12,224 bases of DNA from contig CAZFMX010000089.1 of assembly GCA_964520425.1 (NCBI GenBank), positions 1-12,224 on the forward strand, in the 5' to 3' direction. Made by a program: the position numbers and the translations under genes. This document shows, one piece after another, positions 6,500 to 12,224 of this stretch; position 1 is the first letter of the stretch, and each line of letters starts with the position of its first letter. A model generated the notes under the pieces. That model was given only the letters and a program-made list of their open reading frames with translations, ran no database searches and was not told where the DNA came from. This stretch comes from JAFGFY01 sp964520425. GTDB taxonomy: Bacteria; Desulfobacterota; DSM-4660; Desulfatiglandales; HGW-15.

Positions 6500-7612
6500 A
6501 TGAAAAAAATCAGTAGAAGACGATTCATGAAAAATAGCATGGTGATGGGAACGGGAGTAATCGCGCTGCCATCTCTTCTTTCGTGTGAAAATGAGACGAC
6601 CCAACAGGCGATACTGCCTGCAAACAAGATCGTCACTCACCCGAACATAGACAATCTCAGGGTTGTCAGTCTTTCCGATTCTTCCATGACCGTGGATCAG
6701 GTTCCCGCATCTCCGTGGGTTGATCAAGAAAAGGTGGTCGCAAAGGACAGGGTGTGGGAAAACATAGACAAGCTGGCCTGCGGCCTGGTCGAAACAGGGG
6801 ACCCCGGTGAAGCATGGCGCGCGATATTCCTGAAGCCTCCCAGGAAATCCTGGAGCGATACCATTGTTGCCATCAAGACCAATCATATCGCGCAGCAGCA
6901 TACACGTAGTGCCGTCATGTCAAAGATCTGTTATACACTAACCGATATCCTTGGCATAACGGCGAGCAATATCCATATCTACGATGCCTGCCATGGAGCG
7001 AGCCTAAGTAAGGATACGCCTTTTAAAGGACTTCCAGAGGGGTGTCGAATCGAGAACACATGGGGGGGCAGTACAATCCCGACACCGGTTCCAACCCCAT
7101 GGAGGAATGGCACGGAGAAGGCCGAATGTCTCAAACACCTTGTCAACGGATCTGTTGATATCCTCATCAATATCTCCGTGTGCAAGGGACATTCTTCTCA
7201 GTTCGGCGGATTCACCATGACCATGAAGAATCATTTTGGGACTTTCTCCCCCAGAGCAGCCCACAGTGGCGAATCAAAGGCGGACTATCTCTACGCCATT
7301 AACCGGACCCCTGAGATATTGGGTGAGATGGACAAGAAAACCGGCAGAGTCCTTTTTCCACGTCAGCAGCTCTGCCTGGTGGATGCCCTTTGGGCCAGTG
7401 AGCAAGGCCCCACAGGCAACCCCTCTGCTCAACCAAACTTCCTGGCCATGGGAGTTCTTTCTCCCATTGTGGACTATCAGCTGGCTACCAAGTTTCGAGG
7501 CGCAAAAATGGGGTGGAAACCTGAAACGGAAGGCGCCATTAGGATGCTGACCGAATTCGGCTATCAAGAAAAAGACCTCCCAAATGGAGGTGAATTAATA
7601 GAGATTTCATGA
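6500..7612 (+). CDS. DUF362-domain lipoprotein with Tat signal
   Basis: 370 residues. The N-terminus has a twin-arginine motif (SRRRFMK, residues 5-11), a hydrophobic stretch and a lipobox ending in Cys29 (PSLLSC), so it is predicted to be exported folded by Tat and anchored as a lipoprotein. The rest fits DUF362: DTIVAIKTNH (120-129), a middle region ending YDACHG (161-166), and INISVCKGH with MKNHFGTF (223-249). The biochemical role of DUF362 is not established; Tat export suggests a cofactor or metal is inserted before export. No ferredoxin-type cysteine cluster is visible. GGGGAGAG precedes the ATG at 6500. It lies 203 bases after pspF, on the same strand, with no clear functional link. 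Confidence 0.87.
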   Translation: MKKISRRRFMKNSMVMGTGVIALPSLLSCENETTQQAILPANKIVTHPNIDNLRVVSLSDSSMTVDQVPASPWVDQEKVVAKDRVWENIDKLACGLVETGDPGEAWRAIFLKPPRKSWSDTIVAIKTNHIAQQHTRSAVMSKICYTLTDILGITASNIHIYDACHGASLSKDTPFKGLPEGCRIENTWGGSTIPTPVPTPWRNGTEKAECLKHLVNGSVDILINISVCKGHSSQFGGFTMTMKNHFGTFSPRAAHSGESKADYLYAINRTPEILGEMDKKTGRVLFPRQQLCLVDALWASEQGPTGNPSAQPNFLAMGVLSPIVDYQLATKFRGAKMGWKPETEGAIRMLTEFGYQEKDLPNGGELIEIS

Positions 7613-7626
7613 GGTTTTGTACGAAA

Positions 7627-7680
7627 AAGGCTTCCTTTCAAGCATTTTGAACGGGAGGTTTTGTCCTTGACAGAAGCCTT
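7627..7680. repeat. Inverted repeat downstream of the DUF362 gene
   Basis: AAGGCTTC (7627-7634) is complementary to GAAGCCTT (7673-7680) across a 38-base loop. A direct repeat GAGGTTTTGT occurs at 7611-7620 and 7655-7664. It may be a weak structure or a fragment of a repeat; no T-run follows. Confidence 0.35.
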
Positions 7681-7695
7681 CGCTTAGATTATAGA
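7667..7695 (+). promoter_or_regulatory. Candidate sigma-70-type promoter upstream of the Fo operon
   Basis: A perfect TTGACA (7667-7672) is followed after 17 bases by TATAGA (7690-7695). It points toward the ATP synthase genes about 400 bases downstream, but the repeat element lies between them, so the leader would include the element. No better promoter is visible closer to the atpZ-like gene. Confidence 0.4.
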
Positions 7696-7745
7696 TGAGC
7701 GCCACATAATAGTTGTATTTTGCCTATTATGAATTAACCTAGTAA

Positions 7746-7962
7746 GGGGGTATGGGGGTCTCTTTTCAATTCCATCACCCAAAAGACACCCAAGCCTGTT
7801 ACTGCCCCCAAAGAGGACAGAGTTCGGTGGACAGGCACAAGGAATGCCCATCGCTGTGGGTACATTGTTCGTGGGGCTGCTTCATAATATGCAAAATTAT
7901 GGTGCCGTTCCACGACCTCTGGATAGATGGTGGTGGAACTGAAAAGAGGCCCCCATACCCCC
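7746..7962. mobile_element. MITE-like element, copy A (217 bp core, 34-bp terminal inverted repeats)
   Basis: The left end (7746-7779, GGGGGTATGGGGGTCTC...) and right end (7929-7962) are inverted copies differing at four of 34 positions. The inner part is about 90% identical to 12032-12224, in the same orientation. No transposase is encoded, so it would be mobilised, if at all, by an enzyme elsewhere. The repeat family probably extends outward: TTCTGGGACACAACA at 8000-8014 appears inverted next to copy B. A reverse-strand frame (about 7734-8015, 93 codons, with YPEVVERHHNFAYY) runs through it and is conserved in copy B; I do not call it a gene. No clear target-site duplication is visible beyond an AA on both sides. 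Confidence 0.8.
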
Positions 7963-8095
7963 AACATGTCATAGAACCGGCTAAAATTATGGAAGGTATT
8001 TCTGGGACACAACACTAGAAACGAGTTTTGATATCAAGCGTCTTAAGCTTTTTAAATCGGGCAAATGGGCCGATGATCTGACCCTGGTTTCCCAA

Positions 8096-8299
8096 TTGGG
8101 TTTGACCATGGCGGGGTCGATCCTGTTTTGCTTTGCCATCGGCTATTATTTGGACAAATGGCTCCACACCAAGGGCCTCTTTATTACCATTTTTATCTTA
8201 CTGGGGATCGCGGGTGGGGGTTATACGGTTTACCGTGATATAATGAAAGCCCTTGGGCAAGAGGAAAAGAAGAAGACAGAGCATGACCAGCCCAAGTAA
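8096..8299 (+). CDS. atpZ: AtpZ-like small membrane protein of the ATP synthase operon
   Basis: 67 residues from the TTG at 8096. Two membrane helices (about residues 4-19 and 27-45) with the AtpZ/AtpI-type pattern GYYLDKWLHTKG between them, then a basic tail. Such proteins precede atpI or atpB and are thought to aid rotor assembly or carry divalent ions. The start is uncertain. The frame is open back to 7985, and its translation just upstream (KWADDLTLVSQLG) looks like genuine family sequence. No ATG occurs there; the first in-frame ATG is at 8108, inside the first helix. CTG at 8078 or 8084 are other options. The repeat element reaches about 8018, so the original 5' end may have been replaced. 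It overlaps atpI by 17 bases. Confidence 0.78.
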   Translation: MGLTMAGSILFCFAIGYYLDKWLHTKGLFITIFILLGIAGGGYTVYRDIMKALGQEEKKKTEHDQPK

Positions 8300-8675
8300 G
8301 GATCTTGAAATAACCCCTAAAAAGATCTGGACCTGGTCAATCACCTATGCCACGGCTATAGCGGCCATATGTCTCCTTTTTCAGCAGACAGCCTTTGCCA
8401 AGGGCTTGGTCTTAGGCGCTGTTTTTAGTGTGATCAATTTTATTCTACTGGGACAGACCCTCCCCATGACCCTATTCAAATCCAGGGCCAAGGCGGGAAT
8501 GATTGGATTTAGCTCTATTCTGGGCAGATACGTCTTGTTGGCCGTTCCTTTGATTATCGGAATAAAATTGCCCTCAATCAATTTTGTGGCAGTGGTGATA
8601 GGCATTTTTGCGATTCAGATCACCACATTGGTTAGTTATTTTCTCATTGGACCCCTTCTAAGGGGGAGAGGGTAA
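8283..8675 (+). CDS. atpI: ATP synthase subunit I (AtpI)
   Basis: 130 residues with four predicted membrane helices (about 16-34, 40-57, 77-94 and 100-123) and basic loops. AtpI precedes atpB in many F-type operons and in sodium-type systems helps assemble the c ring; here that substrate includes an unusual four-hairpin protein. The ATG at 8283 overlaps the end of the atpZ-like gene; a TTG at 8253 in the same frame lies deep in that gene and is rejected. Sequence conservation of this family is low, so the call rests on topology, size and position. Confidence 0.82.
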   Translation: MTSPSKDLEITPKKIWTWSITYATAIAAICLLFQQTAFAKGLVLGAVFSVINFILLGQTLPMTLFKSRAKAGMIGFSSILGRYVLLAVPLIIGIKLPSINFVAVVIGIFAIQITTLVSYFLIGPLLRGRG

Positions 8676-8697
8676 CCCCTTTTTAAGGGATAGACAT

Positions 8698-9372
8698 ATG
8701 GAAGAACTTACCGACATACAACAAATAACATATCAGCTTTTCGGGTATGATTTTGTCTTTAATGTGGAGACCATCACCATGACCCTGATCGTGATGGGGC
8801 TTCTGCTGGTTTTCAGTCTTCTTGCCACGCGAAAGATCAACATCATTCCCCATTCCGTTCAGGTCATCGGCGAATTGCTGGTTAATCTGTTCTATGACCT
8901 TACCAAAGATACTCTGGATGAAGAGAAGGCGAAGACATACTTTCCTCTTGTCTTCAGTGTTTTTCTATTTGTGGTGTTCAGCAATTGGCTGGGCATTATT
9001 CCAAAACTAGGCGAACCGACGAAAGATCTCAATACACCTCTCGGACTGGCGATCCTGGGTGCCGCCATTGCGCACTATTCCGGAATCAGGACCAAAGGTT
9101 TTGGCGGCTATCTCAAGGAATATTTTGAACCCTTTTTCTTCATGGCGCCGCTTAATGTCATCGGTGAGTTGGCCAAGGTCGTATCCATCTCTTTTCGTCT
9201 CTATGGAAATATCATGGGGGGGGCCATCATCATTCTGGTCGTCTCCAATCTGGTGTACAGTCTTGTTCTGCCCCCGGTTCTGGTCATGTTTTTCGGTCTG
9301 TTTGTAGGGAGCATCCAGGCATTCGTGTTCACGATGTTGACCCTGGTCTACATTTCTTTGCAGGTTAAATAG
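8698..9372 (+). CDS. atpB: ATP synthase Fo subunit a (AtpB)
   Basis: 224 residues, the stator channel subunit that passes ions to and from the rotor. The essential arginine is Arg167 in SISFRLYGN, on the helix that faces the c ring. Other landmarks are FSNWLGIIP (94-102), PLNVIGELAK (151-160) and the last helix SIQAFVFTMLTLVYISL (205-221). Five to six membrane segments are seen. AAGGGATAG lies just upstream of the ATG. It starts 22 bases after atpI and ends four bases before the four-hairpin c gene, so translation is probably coupled. Length and motifs are normal. Confidence 0.95.
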   Translation: MEELTDIQQITYQLFGYDFVFNVETITMTLIVMGLLLVFSLLATRKINIIPHSVQVIGELLVNLFYDLTKDTLDEEKAKTYFPLVFSVFLFVVFSNWLGIIPKLGEPTKDLNTPLGLAILGAAIAHYSGIRTKGFGGYLKEYFEPFFFMAPLNVIGELAKVVSISFRLYGNIMGGAIIILVVSNLVYSLVLPPVLVMFFGLFVGSIQAFVFTMLTLVYISLQVK

Positions 9373-9376
9373 ACAC

Positions 9377-10348
9377 ATGTTTGAGACAATCGATTATGTT
9401 CAGGCTTCGCTGTTTTTGAGTAGTGGACTCGCTATGGGGTTTGGGGCCATCGGAGCCGGCCTGGGCGAAGGTTATGCGGCAGGGATGGCCAATGAGGGCC
9501 TCGCCAGGAGGCCGGAAAAGTCCGTCGAGGTCATTAAAAACATGCTCGTGGGTCAGGCCATTGCCGAGTCTGCGGCCATATTTGCCCTTGTGGTCGCCAT
9601 ACTCATCCTTTTCGGCAACGCCTCAGGGCAGCCTCCATTGAAGGTCTGGGCATGCCTCGGGGCGGGCCTCTCCATGGGGCTCGCTGCCATCGGATCCGGA
9701 ATCGGAGCAGGGCTTGCCGCAGGGAAAGCCTGTACCGGTATCGTCCGGCAACCGGCCAACAGCAACAGGATCCTGACGACCATGCTCATCGGCTCGTCAG
9801 TCTGCCAGACCCCCGCGATTTTCGGGATGGTCATTGCTTTTCTGCTCCTCTTTCTTGATCTAAGCGCAATCCCCTTATACCCTGGCTGGGCTGCCGTGCT
9901 GGGAGCCGGTCTTTCAACCGGTCTTTCCGCCATAGGCCCGGCCATTGGTGAAGGAATCGCGACCACGCAGGCCGTAGAAGGGGTCGCGCGTCACCATGAA
10001 ACCTATTCCACGACCAACCGGATGCTGCTTGTGGGACTTGGCGTGACGGAGTCAACGGCCGTTTACGGCTTTTTGATCAGTCTGATGCTTCTCTTCTACG
10101 GGTTTGAAGAAAGTCATACCCTGACCGCCTCAATGGGGCTTTTGGGCGCCGGTGTCTGCATGGGTTTTGGGGGAATCGGTCCTGGTTTGGGAGAAGGGAT
10201 TACCGCATCTTTGGCTCTCCGTTGGATTTCGAGAAAGCCCGAGGAGTCGGGCATATTGAGTAGAACCATGCTGGTTGGAATGGCGGTCGCCGAATCGACG
10301 GGGATCTATTCCCTGATTATAGCACTGCTGCTTATTGTAGTGATGTGA
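9377..10348 (+). CDS. Four-hairpin fused c-type rotor subunit
   Basis: 323 residues with eight predicted membrane helices made of four tandem copies of the F-type c hairpin, with a period of 80-81 residues. Landmarks are the glycine-rich first helices (GAIGAGLGEG, AAIGSGIGAG, SAIGPAIGEG, GGIGPGLGEG), the loops near RRP, RQP, RHH and RKP, and the second helices. Ion-site residues by hairpin: Glu31/Glu64, Ala111/Gln144, Glu192/Glu225, Glu273/Glu306. Hairpin 2 has therefore lost both carboxylates, and hairpin 3 has lost the loop proline. Normal c subunits are 70-90 residues. Multi-hairpin c proteins occur in A/V-type enzymes and in Acetobacterium. The gene sits four bases after atpB and 45 before the single c gene, in one unbroken frame. 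Incorporation in the same ring as the 82-residue c is inferred. Confidence 0.93.
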   Translation: MFETIDYVQASLFLSSGLAMGFGAIGAGLGEGYAAGMANEGLARRPEKSVEVIKNMLVGQAIAESAAIFALVVAILILFGNASGQPPLKVWACLGAGLSMGLAAIGSGIGAGLAAGKACTGIVRQPANSNRILTTMLIGSSVCQTPAIFGMVIAFLLLFLDLSAIPLYPGWAAVLGAGLSTGLSAIGPAIGEGIATTQAVEGVARHHETYSTTNRMLLVGLGVTESTAVYGFLISLMLLFYGFEESHTLTASMGLLGAGVCMGFGGIGPGLGEGITASLALRWISRKPEESGILSRTMLVGMAVAESTGIYSLIIALLLIVVM

Positions 10349-10393
10349 ACAAATTTGTTTGAAATCTGAAGGAACTATCAGGAGGAAGGTATT

Positions 10394-10642
10394 ATGGACA
10401 TTAGTGGAGCTGATCTTATCAGAGGACTTGCTTTATTGGGTGCCGGTATCTGCATGGGTCTAGGGGCTATCGGACCTGGCGTTGGTGAAGGTTTTGCCGC
10501 AGGCAAGGCTTGCGAAGCCATCGGCCGGAAACCCGAGGAAGCCGGGTTATTGACAAGGACGATGTTGGTGGGGCAGGCTGTTTCCGAATCCACAGGGATT
10601 TATTCTCTCGTTATCGCGCTACTGCTGCTCTTTGTAGTCTAA
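10394..10642 (+). CDS. atpE: ATP synthase Fo subunit c (AtpE), two-carboxylate type
   Basis: 82 residues, one hairpin of two membrane helices and normal length. The first helix holds GPGVGEG with Pro28 and Glu32, the loop is GRKPEE, and the second helix has Glu65-Ser66-Thr67 and Tyr70 (SESTGIY). These are the positions that bind sodium in Ilyobacter tartaricus, where residue 32 is Gln; Glu at both 32 and 65 is the two-carboxylate site described for Fusobacterium nucleatum. Coupling by sodium is likely but not proven, since a Burkholderia c ring of related type is proton-specific. A strong AGGAGG lies eight bases before the ATG, in contrast to the weak site of the four-hairpin gene, which may mean more of this subunit is made. 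Confidence 0.96.
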   Translation: MDISGADLIRGLALLGAGICMGLGAIGPGVGEGFAAGKACEAIGRKPEEAGLLTRTMLVGQAVSESTGIYSLVIALLLLFVV

Positions 10643-10665
10643 TTGATTTTACAAGGTTTTAAGGC

Positions 10666-11091
10666 ATGATAAGCATTAATGCAACCCTGGTTGCCCAGAT
10701 CATTCTCTTTCTGATCACCCTCTTCTTTCTGAATCGTCTCTTGATTCGACCCATTATGAAGGTGGTACAGAATAGATCTCAGTTCTTTCAAGAAACAGAA
10801 AATGAAATTCTGGCCCTTGAACAGGAGACAGAGGAGCTAAAGAGGCGTTTTTCTCAACTGCAGACAGACGCCAGAAAAGACGCGTTTTCGAAGAGTGATC
10901 AACTTAAACAGGCAGGGAATATCCAAGCTAATGAGTATATGGATCAATCCAGGAATGAGGCGTCATCCATCAGGGGTGAGGGTGAGGCCAGGGCTGAGAC
11001 GGAAAAGGAGAACCAGAGATCCTTTCTGAAAGATCAGGCCCTAGTCTTGTCCGATGACATTGTTGAAAAGCTTATTGAGAGGAGGATCTAG
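10666..11091 (+). CDS. atpF: ATP synthase Fo subunit b' (AtpF')
   Basis: 141 residues. One N-terminal membrane helix (residues 8-27) is followed by a long charged coiled coil (about 32-125), the peripheral stalk of the enzyme. No signal peptide is evident. It lies 23 bases after the c gene and two bases before the second b gene. A pair of unequal b-type proteins is usual in enzymes with a b/b' heterodimer. The b' assignment follows from its shorter length and its place before the longer b. Confidence 0.88.
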   Translation: MISINATLVAQIILFLITLFFLNRLLIRPIMKVVQNRSQFFQETENEILALEQETEELKRRFSQLQTDARKDAFSKSDQLKQAGNIQANEYMDQSRNEASSIRGEGEARAETEKENQRSFLKDQALVLSDDIVEKLIERRI

Positions 11092-11093
11092 CC

Positions 11094-11687
11094 GTGAAAC
11101 CGATCTTTAGAGCAAACCTCCTTTTTTTTGCAGGTCTGATCTTTGTCTTGCTTCTTGCATTTGATGCCTTTGCGTTGGAAGAGGCGTCGGTTGGACGAAA
11201 GATCTGGGACAATGTCATGCTCTTTGTCAATTTCGGAATACTGGTCTTTCTCTTTGTCAAATATGCCAAGAAACCCCTAATGAATTTTCTTCGATCTGAG
11301 AGGGAGAGTGTTGAACAACATATCAATGAACTGACGGACAAGAAACAAGGAGTTCAATCACAAAGGGATGCCGAGGCTGAGCAGATAAAGGATATCGACC
11401 GAATCATTGAAGAGATCCGAAGCAGTATTCTTGAAATGGGTGAGAGAGAAAAGGAGAAGATCATTCGGCAGGGAAAGTCACTGGCAGAAAAGATGATTCG
11501 GGATGCCGAAGCCTGGTCCGAAAACAGAATCATTGCTGCCCGGCGGGAGATATCAGAAGAGATGGTCGATATGGCTTTGTCCATGGCCAGAGAAAAGCTC
11601 TCACAAAACATCACCGAAAAAGACAACGACCATCTGGTCGACCAGTTCATTACAAATCTGCAGGCGTCCAAACCATCCGTTGGTTAG
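11094..11687 (+). CDS. atpF: ATP synthase Fo subunit b (AtpF) with N-terminal signal-like helix
   Basis: 197 residues from a GTG at 11094, which has GGAGG eight bases upstream. It has an extra hydrophobic N-terminal segment (8-27) ending DAFA-LEE that looks like a cleavable signal peptide, then the usual membrane helix (39-57) and a long coiled coil to the C-terminus that contacts F1 through the delta subunit. With a cleaved signal the protein would be about 170 residues, the usual size. It is the last gene of the Fo cluster; no delta subunit follows. Confidence 0.9.
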   Translation: MKPIFRANLLFFAGLIFVLLLAFDAFALEEASVGRKIWDNVMLFVNFGILVFLFVKYAKKPLMNFLRSERESVEQHINELTDKKQGVQSQRDAEAEQIKDIDRIIEEIRSSILEMGEREKEKIIRQGKSLAEKMIRDAEAWSENRIIAARREISEEMVDMALSMAREKLSQNITEKDNDHLVDQFITNLQASKPSVG

Positions 11688-11725
11688 TGCCCATCCATAA
11701 ATGGCTATTTTCCGCAATCTTCCGA

Positions 11726-11860
11726 CATCGCCGAAGGCTTCCGCCTCCGCCAAAGGCTATGACGGGGCAAGATGCGTTGAGCTCGAATTCTAATCCTCGA
11801 AATACTTCAAGGTATTCCTGGCTGTCCCGATGAAAATCGGGAGGGTTAGGATCCTCTCCC
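11726..11860. repeat. Cluster of extragenic palindromic repeats
   Basis: A GC-rich box at about 11729-11766 (GCCGAAGGC, CCGCCTCCGCC, CAAAGGC) resembles dispersed extragenic repeats of environmental genomes. A perfect hairpin CCCGAT-GAAA-ATCGGG follows at 11826-11841. No open frame of note is present. It does not resemble the inverted repeat at 1704-2024 except in style. Confidence 0.5.
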
Positions 11861-11931
11861 GCCTTGACCTTGCGAAAACTTTCTCATTTATGACCGGACA
11901 CCGGTTGGGATAAAAACGAAAAACAAAAAGG

Positions 11932-11962
11932 CATTCCCTGCATAGCGGGCGATGTTTTTTTT
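11932..11962 (+). terminator. Candidate Rho-independent terminator after the Fo genes
   Basis: CATT-CCC-GC (from 11932) pairs with GC-GGG-GATG (to 11954) with small bulges and an ATA loop, followed by eight T (11955-11962). An A-rich run just upstream (11913-11929) makes it possible on both strands. It is 245 bases past the atpF stop, so it would end a long 3' leader and separate the Fo genes from anything downstream. Confidence 0.45.
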
Positions 11963-12031
11963 ATATTTATTTGGCCTATGTCGTGTCCCAGAATTAACTT
12001 GAACAAGAAGTATCTGCTGCATAGATTCGTT

Positions 12032-12224
12032 GGGGACATGGGGGTCTCTTTTCAGTTCCACCACCCAAAAGACGCCTGAGCCCGTAACCGCCCCCAAAGA
12101 GGACAACGTTCGGTGGACAGGCACAAGGAATGCCCGTCGCTGTGGGTACATTGTTCGTGGGGCTGCTTTATAATATGCAAAATTATGGTGCCGTTCCACG
12201 ACCTCTGGAGAAATGGTGGTGAAT
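12032..12224. mobile_element. MITE-like element, copy B (cut by the window end)
   Basis: 193 bases that align with 7746-7938 of copy A without gaps and with about 18 differences (about 90% identity), in the same orientation. The right inverted repeat is cut off by the window. Its left repeat GGGGACATGGGGGTCTC is preceded by 38 bases and then by TGTCGTGTCCCAGAA (11979-11993), the inverted form of the motif found 37 bases outside the right end of copy A. The family may thus have an outer pair of ends, for a total of about 300 bp. No transposase is seen. Confidence 0.78.

Noticed and set aside
7752..8018. Plus-strand 88-codon frame through copy A
   Set aside because: It runs through both inverted repeats and has no ribosome binding site. 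The opposite-strand frame is the one with synonymous differences.
9553..9966. Minus-strand 137-codon frame within the four-hairpin c gene
   Set aside because: It is rich in Ala, Pro and Met, mirrors glycine- and alanine-rich c repeats, and lies wholly within a clear rotor gene.
9377..10348. True V/A-type K subunit
   Set aside because: Each hairpin has F-type marks (GxGxGEG, RxP loop, ESTGIY) and the neighbours are F-type a, b' and b; the resemblance to V-type is in hairpin number only.
8096..11687. N-type ATPase operon
   Set aside because: The c subunit has the two-glutamate pattern seen in some N-ATPases, but the order here (Z, I, a, c, c, b', b) lacks the leading beta and epsilon genes and uses a b/b' pair.
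1..12224. CRISPR array, rRNA, transposase or integrase genes
   Set aside because: I found no regularly spaced short repeats, no rRNA sequence, and no frame resembling a transposase or integrase on either strand.

Overview
The window looks like chromosomal DNA from a Gram-negative, sulfate-reducer-like bacterium, most likely Desulfobacterota (the former Deltaproteobacteria). This is inferred from gene content: a phage-shock cluster with a sigma-54 activator, a DUF362 lipoprotein with a Tat signal, an F-type ATP synthase with separate b and b' subunits, and protein flavour. No marker gene settles the taxonomy.

Layout. (1) 1-73: a tRNA-Met(CAT) cut by the window edge. (2) 149-1588: three co-directional genes: a small HExxH protein, an FmdB-type zinc-ribbon protein and an unrecognised 182-residue protein. 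(3) 1589-2088: non-coding DNA dominated by an imperfect inverted repeat of about 320 bp. (4) 2089-3030: fabD, malonyl-CoA:ACP transacylase. (5) 3037-5000, minus strand: a phage-shock operon reading pspA, a TM2-domain/PspB-like hybrid, pspB-like, pspC. The activator pspF (5232-6296) is divergent from it; the 231-bp space holds a sigma-70-like promoter for pspF and a candidate sigma-54 promoter with an upstream palindrome for pspA. (6) 6500-7612: a secreted DUF362 lipoprotein. (7) 7613-8095: a small-element repeat (copy A) next to the ATP synthase genes. (8) 8096-11687: a membrane-sector (Fo) ATP synthase operon: atpZ-like, atpI, atpB (a), a 323-residue four-hairpin c-type subunit, a normal 82-residue c subunit, b' and b. 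(9) 11688-12224: non-coding, with extragenic repeats, a candidate terminator and the start of a second copy (B) of the small element.

The most striking content is the rotor. An ordinary c subunit carries a two-carboxylate ion site (Glu32, Glu65, Ser66, Tyr70), as in sodium-type c rings such as that of Fusobacterium. Directly upstream, and on the same strand, is a fusion of four c-like hairpins. Hairpins 1, 3 and 4 keep both carboxylates; hairpin 2 has lost both (Ala111, Gln144). If both proteins enter one ring, it would have mixed subunits and fewer ion sites than hairpins, recalling the Acetobacterium woodii hybrid rotor and eukaryotic V-ATPase rings but with a four-hairpin subunit in an F-type operon. 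No F1 genes or delta subunit follow in the window.

The Fo cluster lies between two direct copies, about 90% identical, of a short element with 34-bp terminal inverted repeats. Copy A ends right at the 5' end of the atpZ-like gene, whose start codon is hard to find. The element also carries a conserved reverse-strand reading frame in which most differences between the copies are synonymous.
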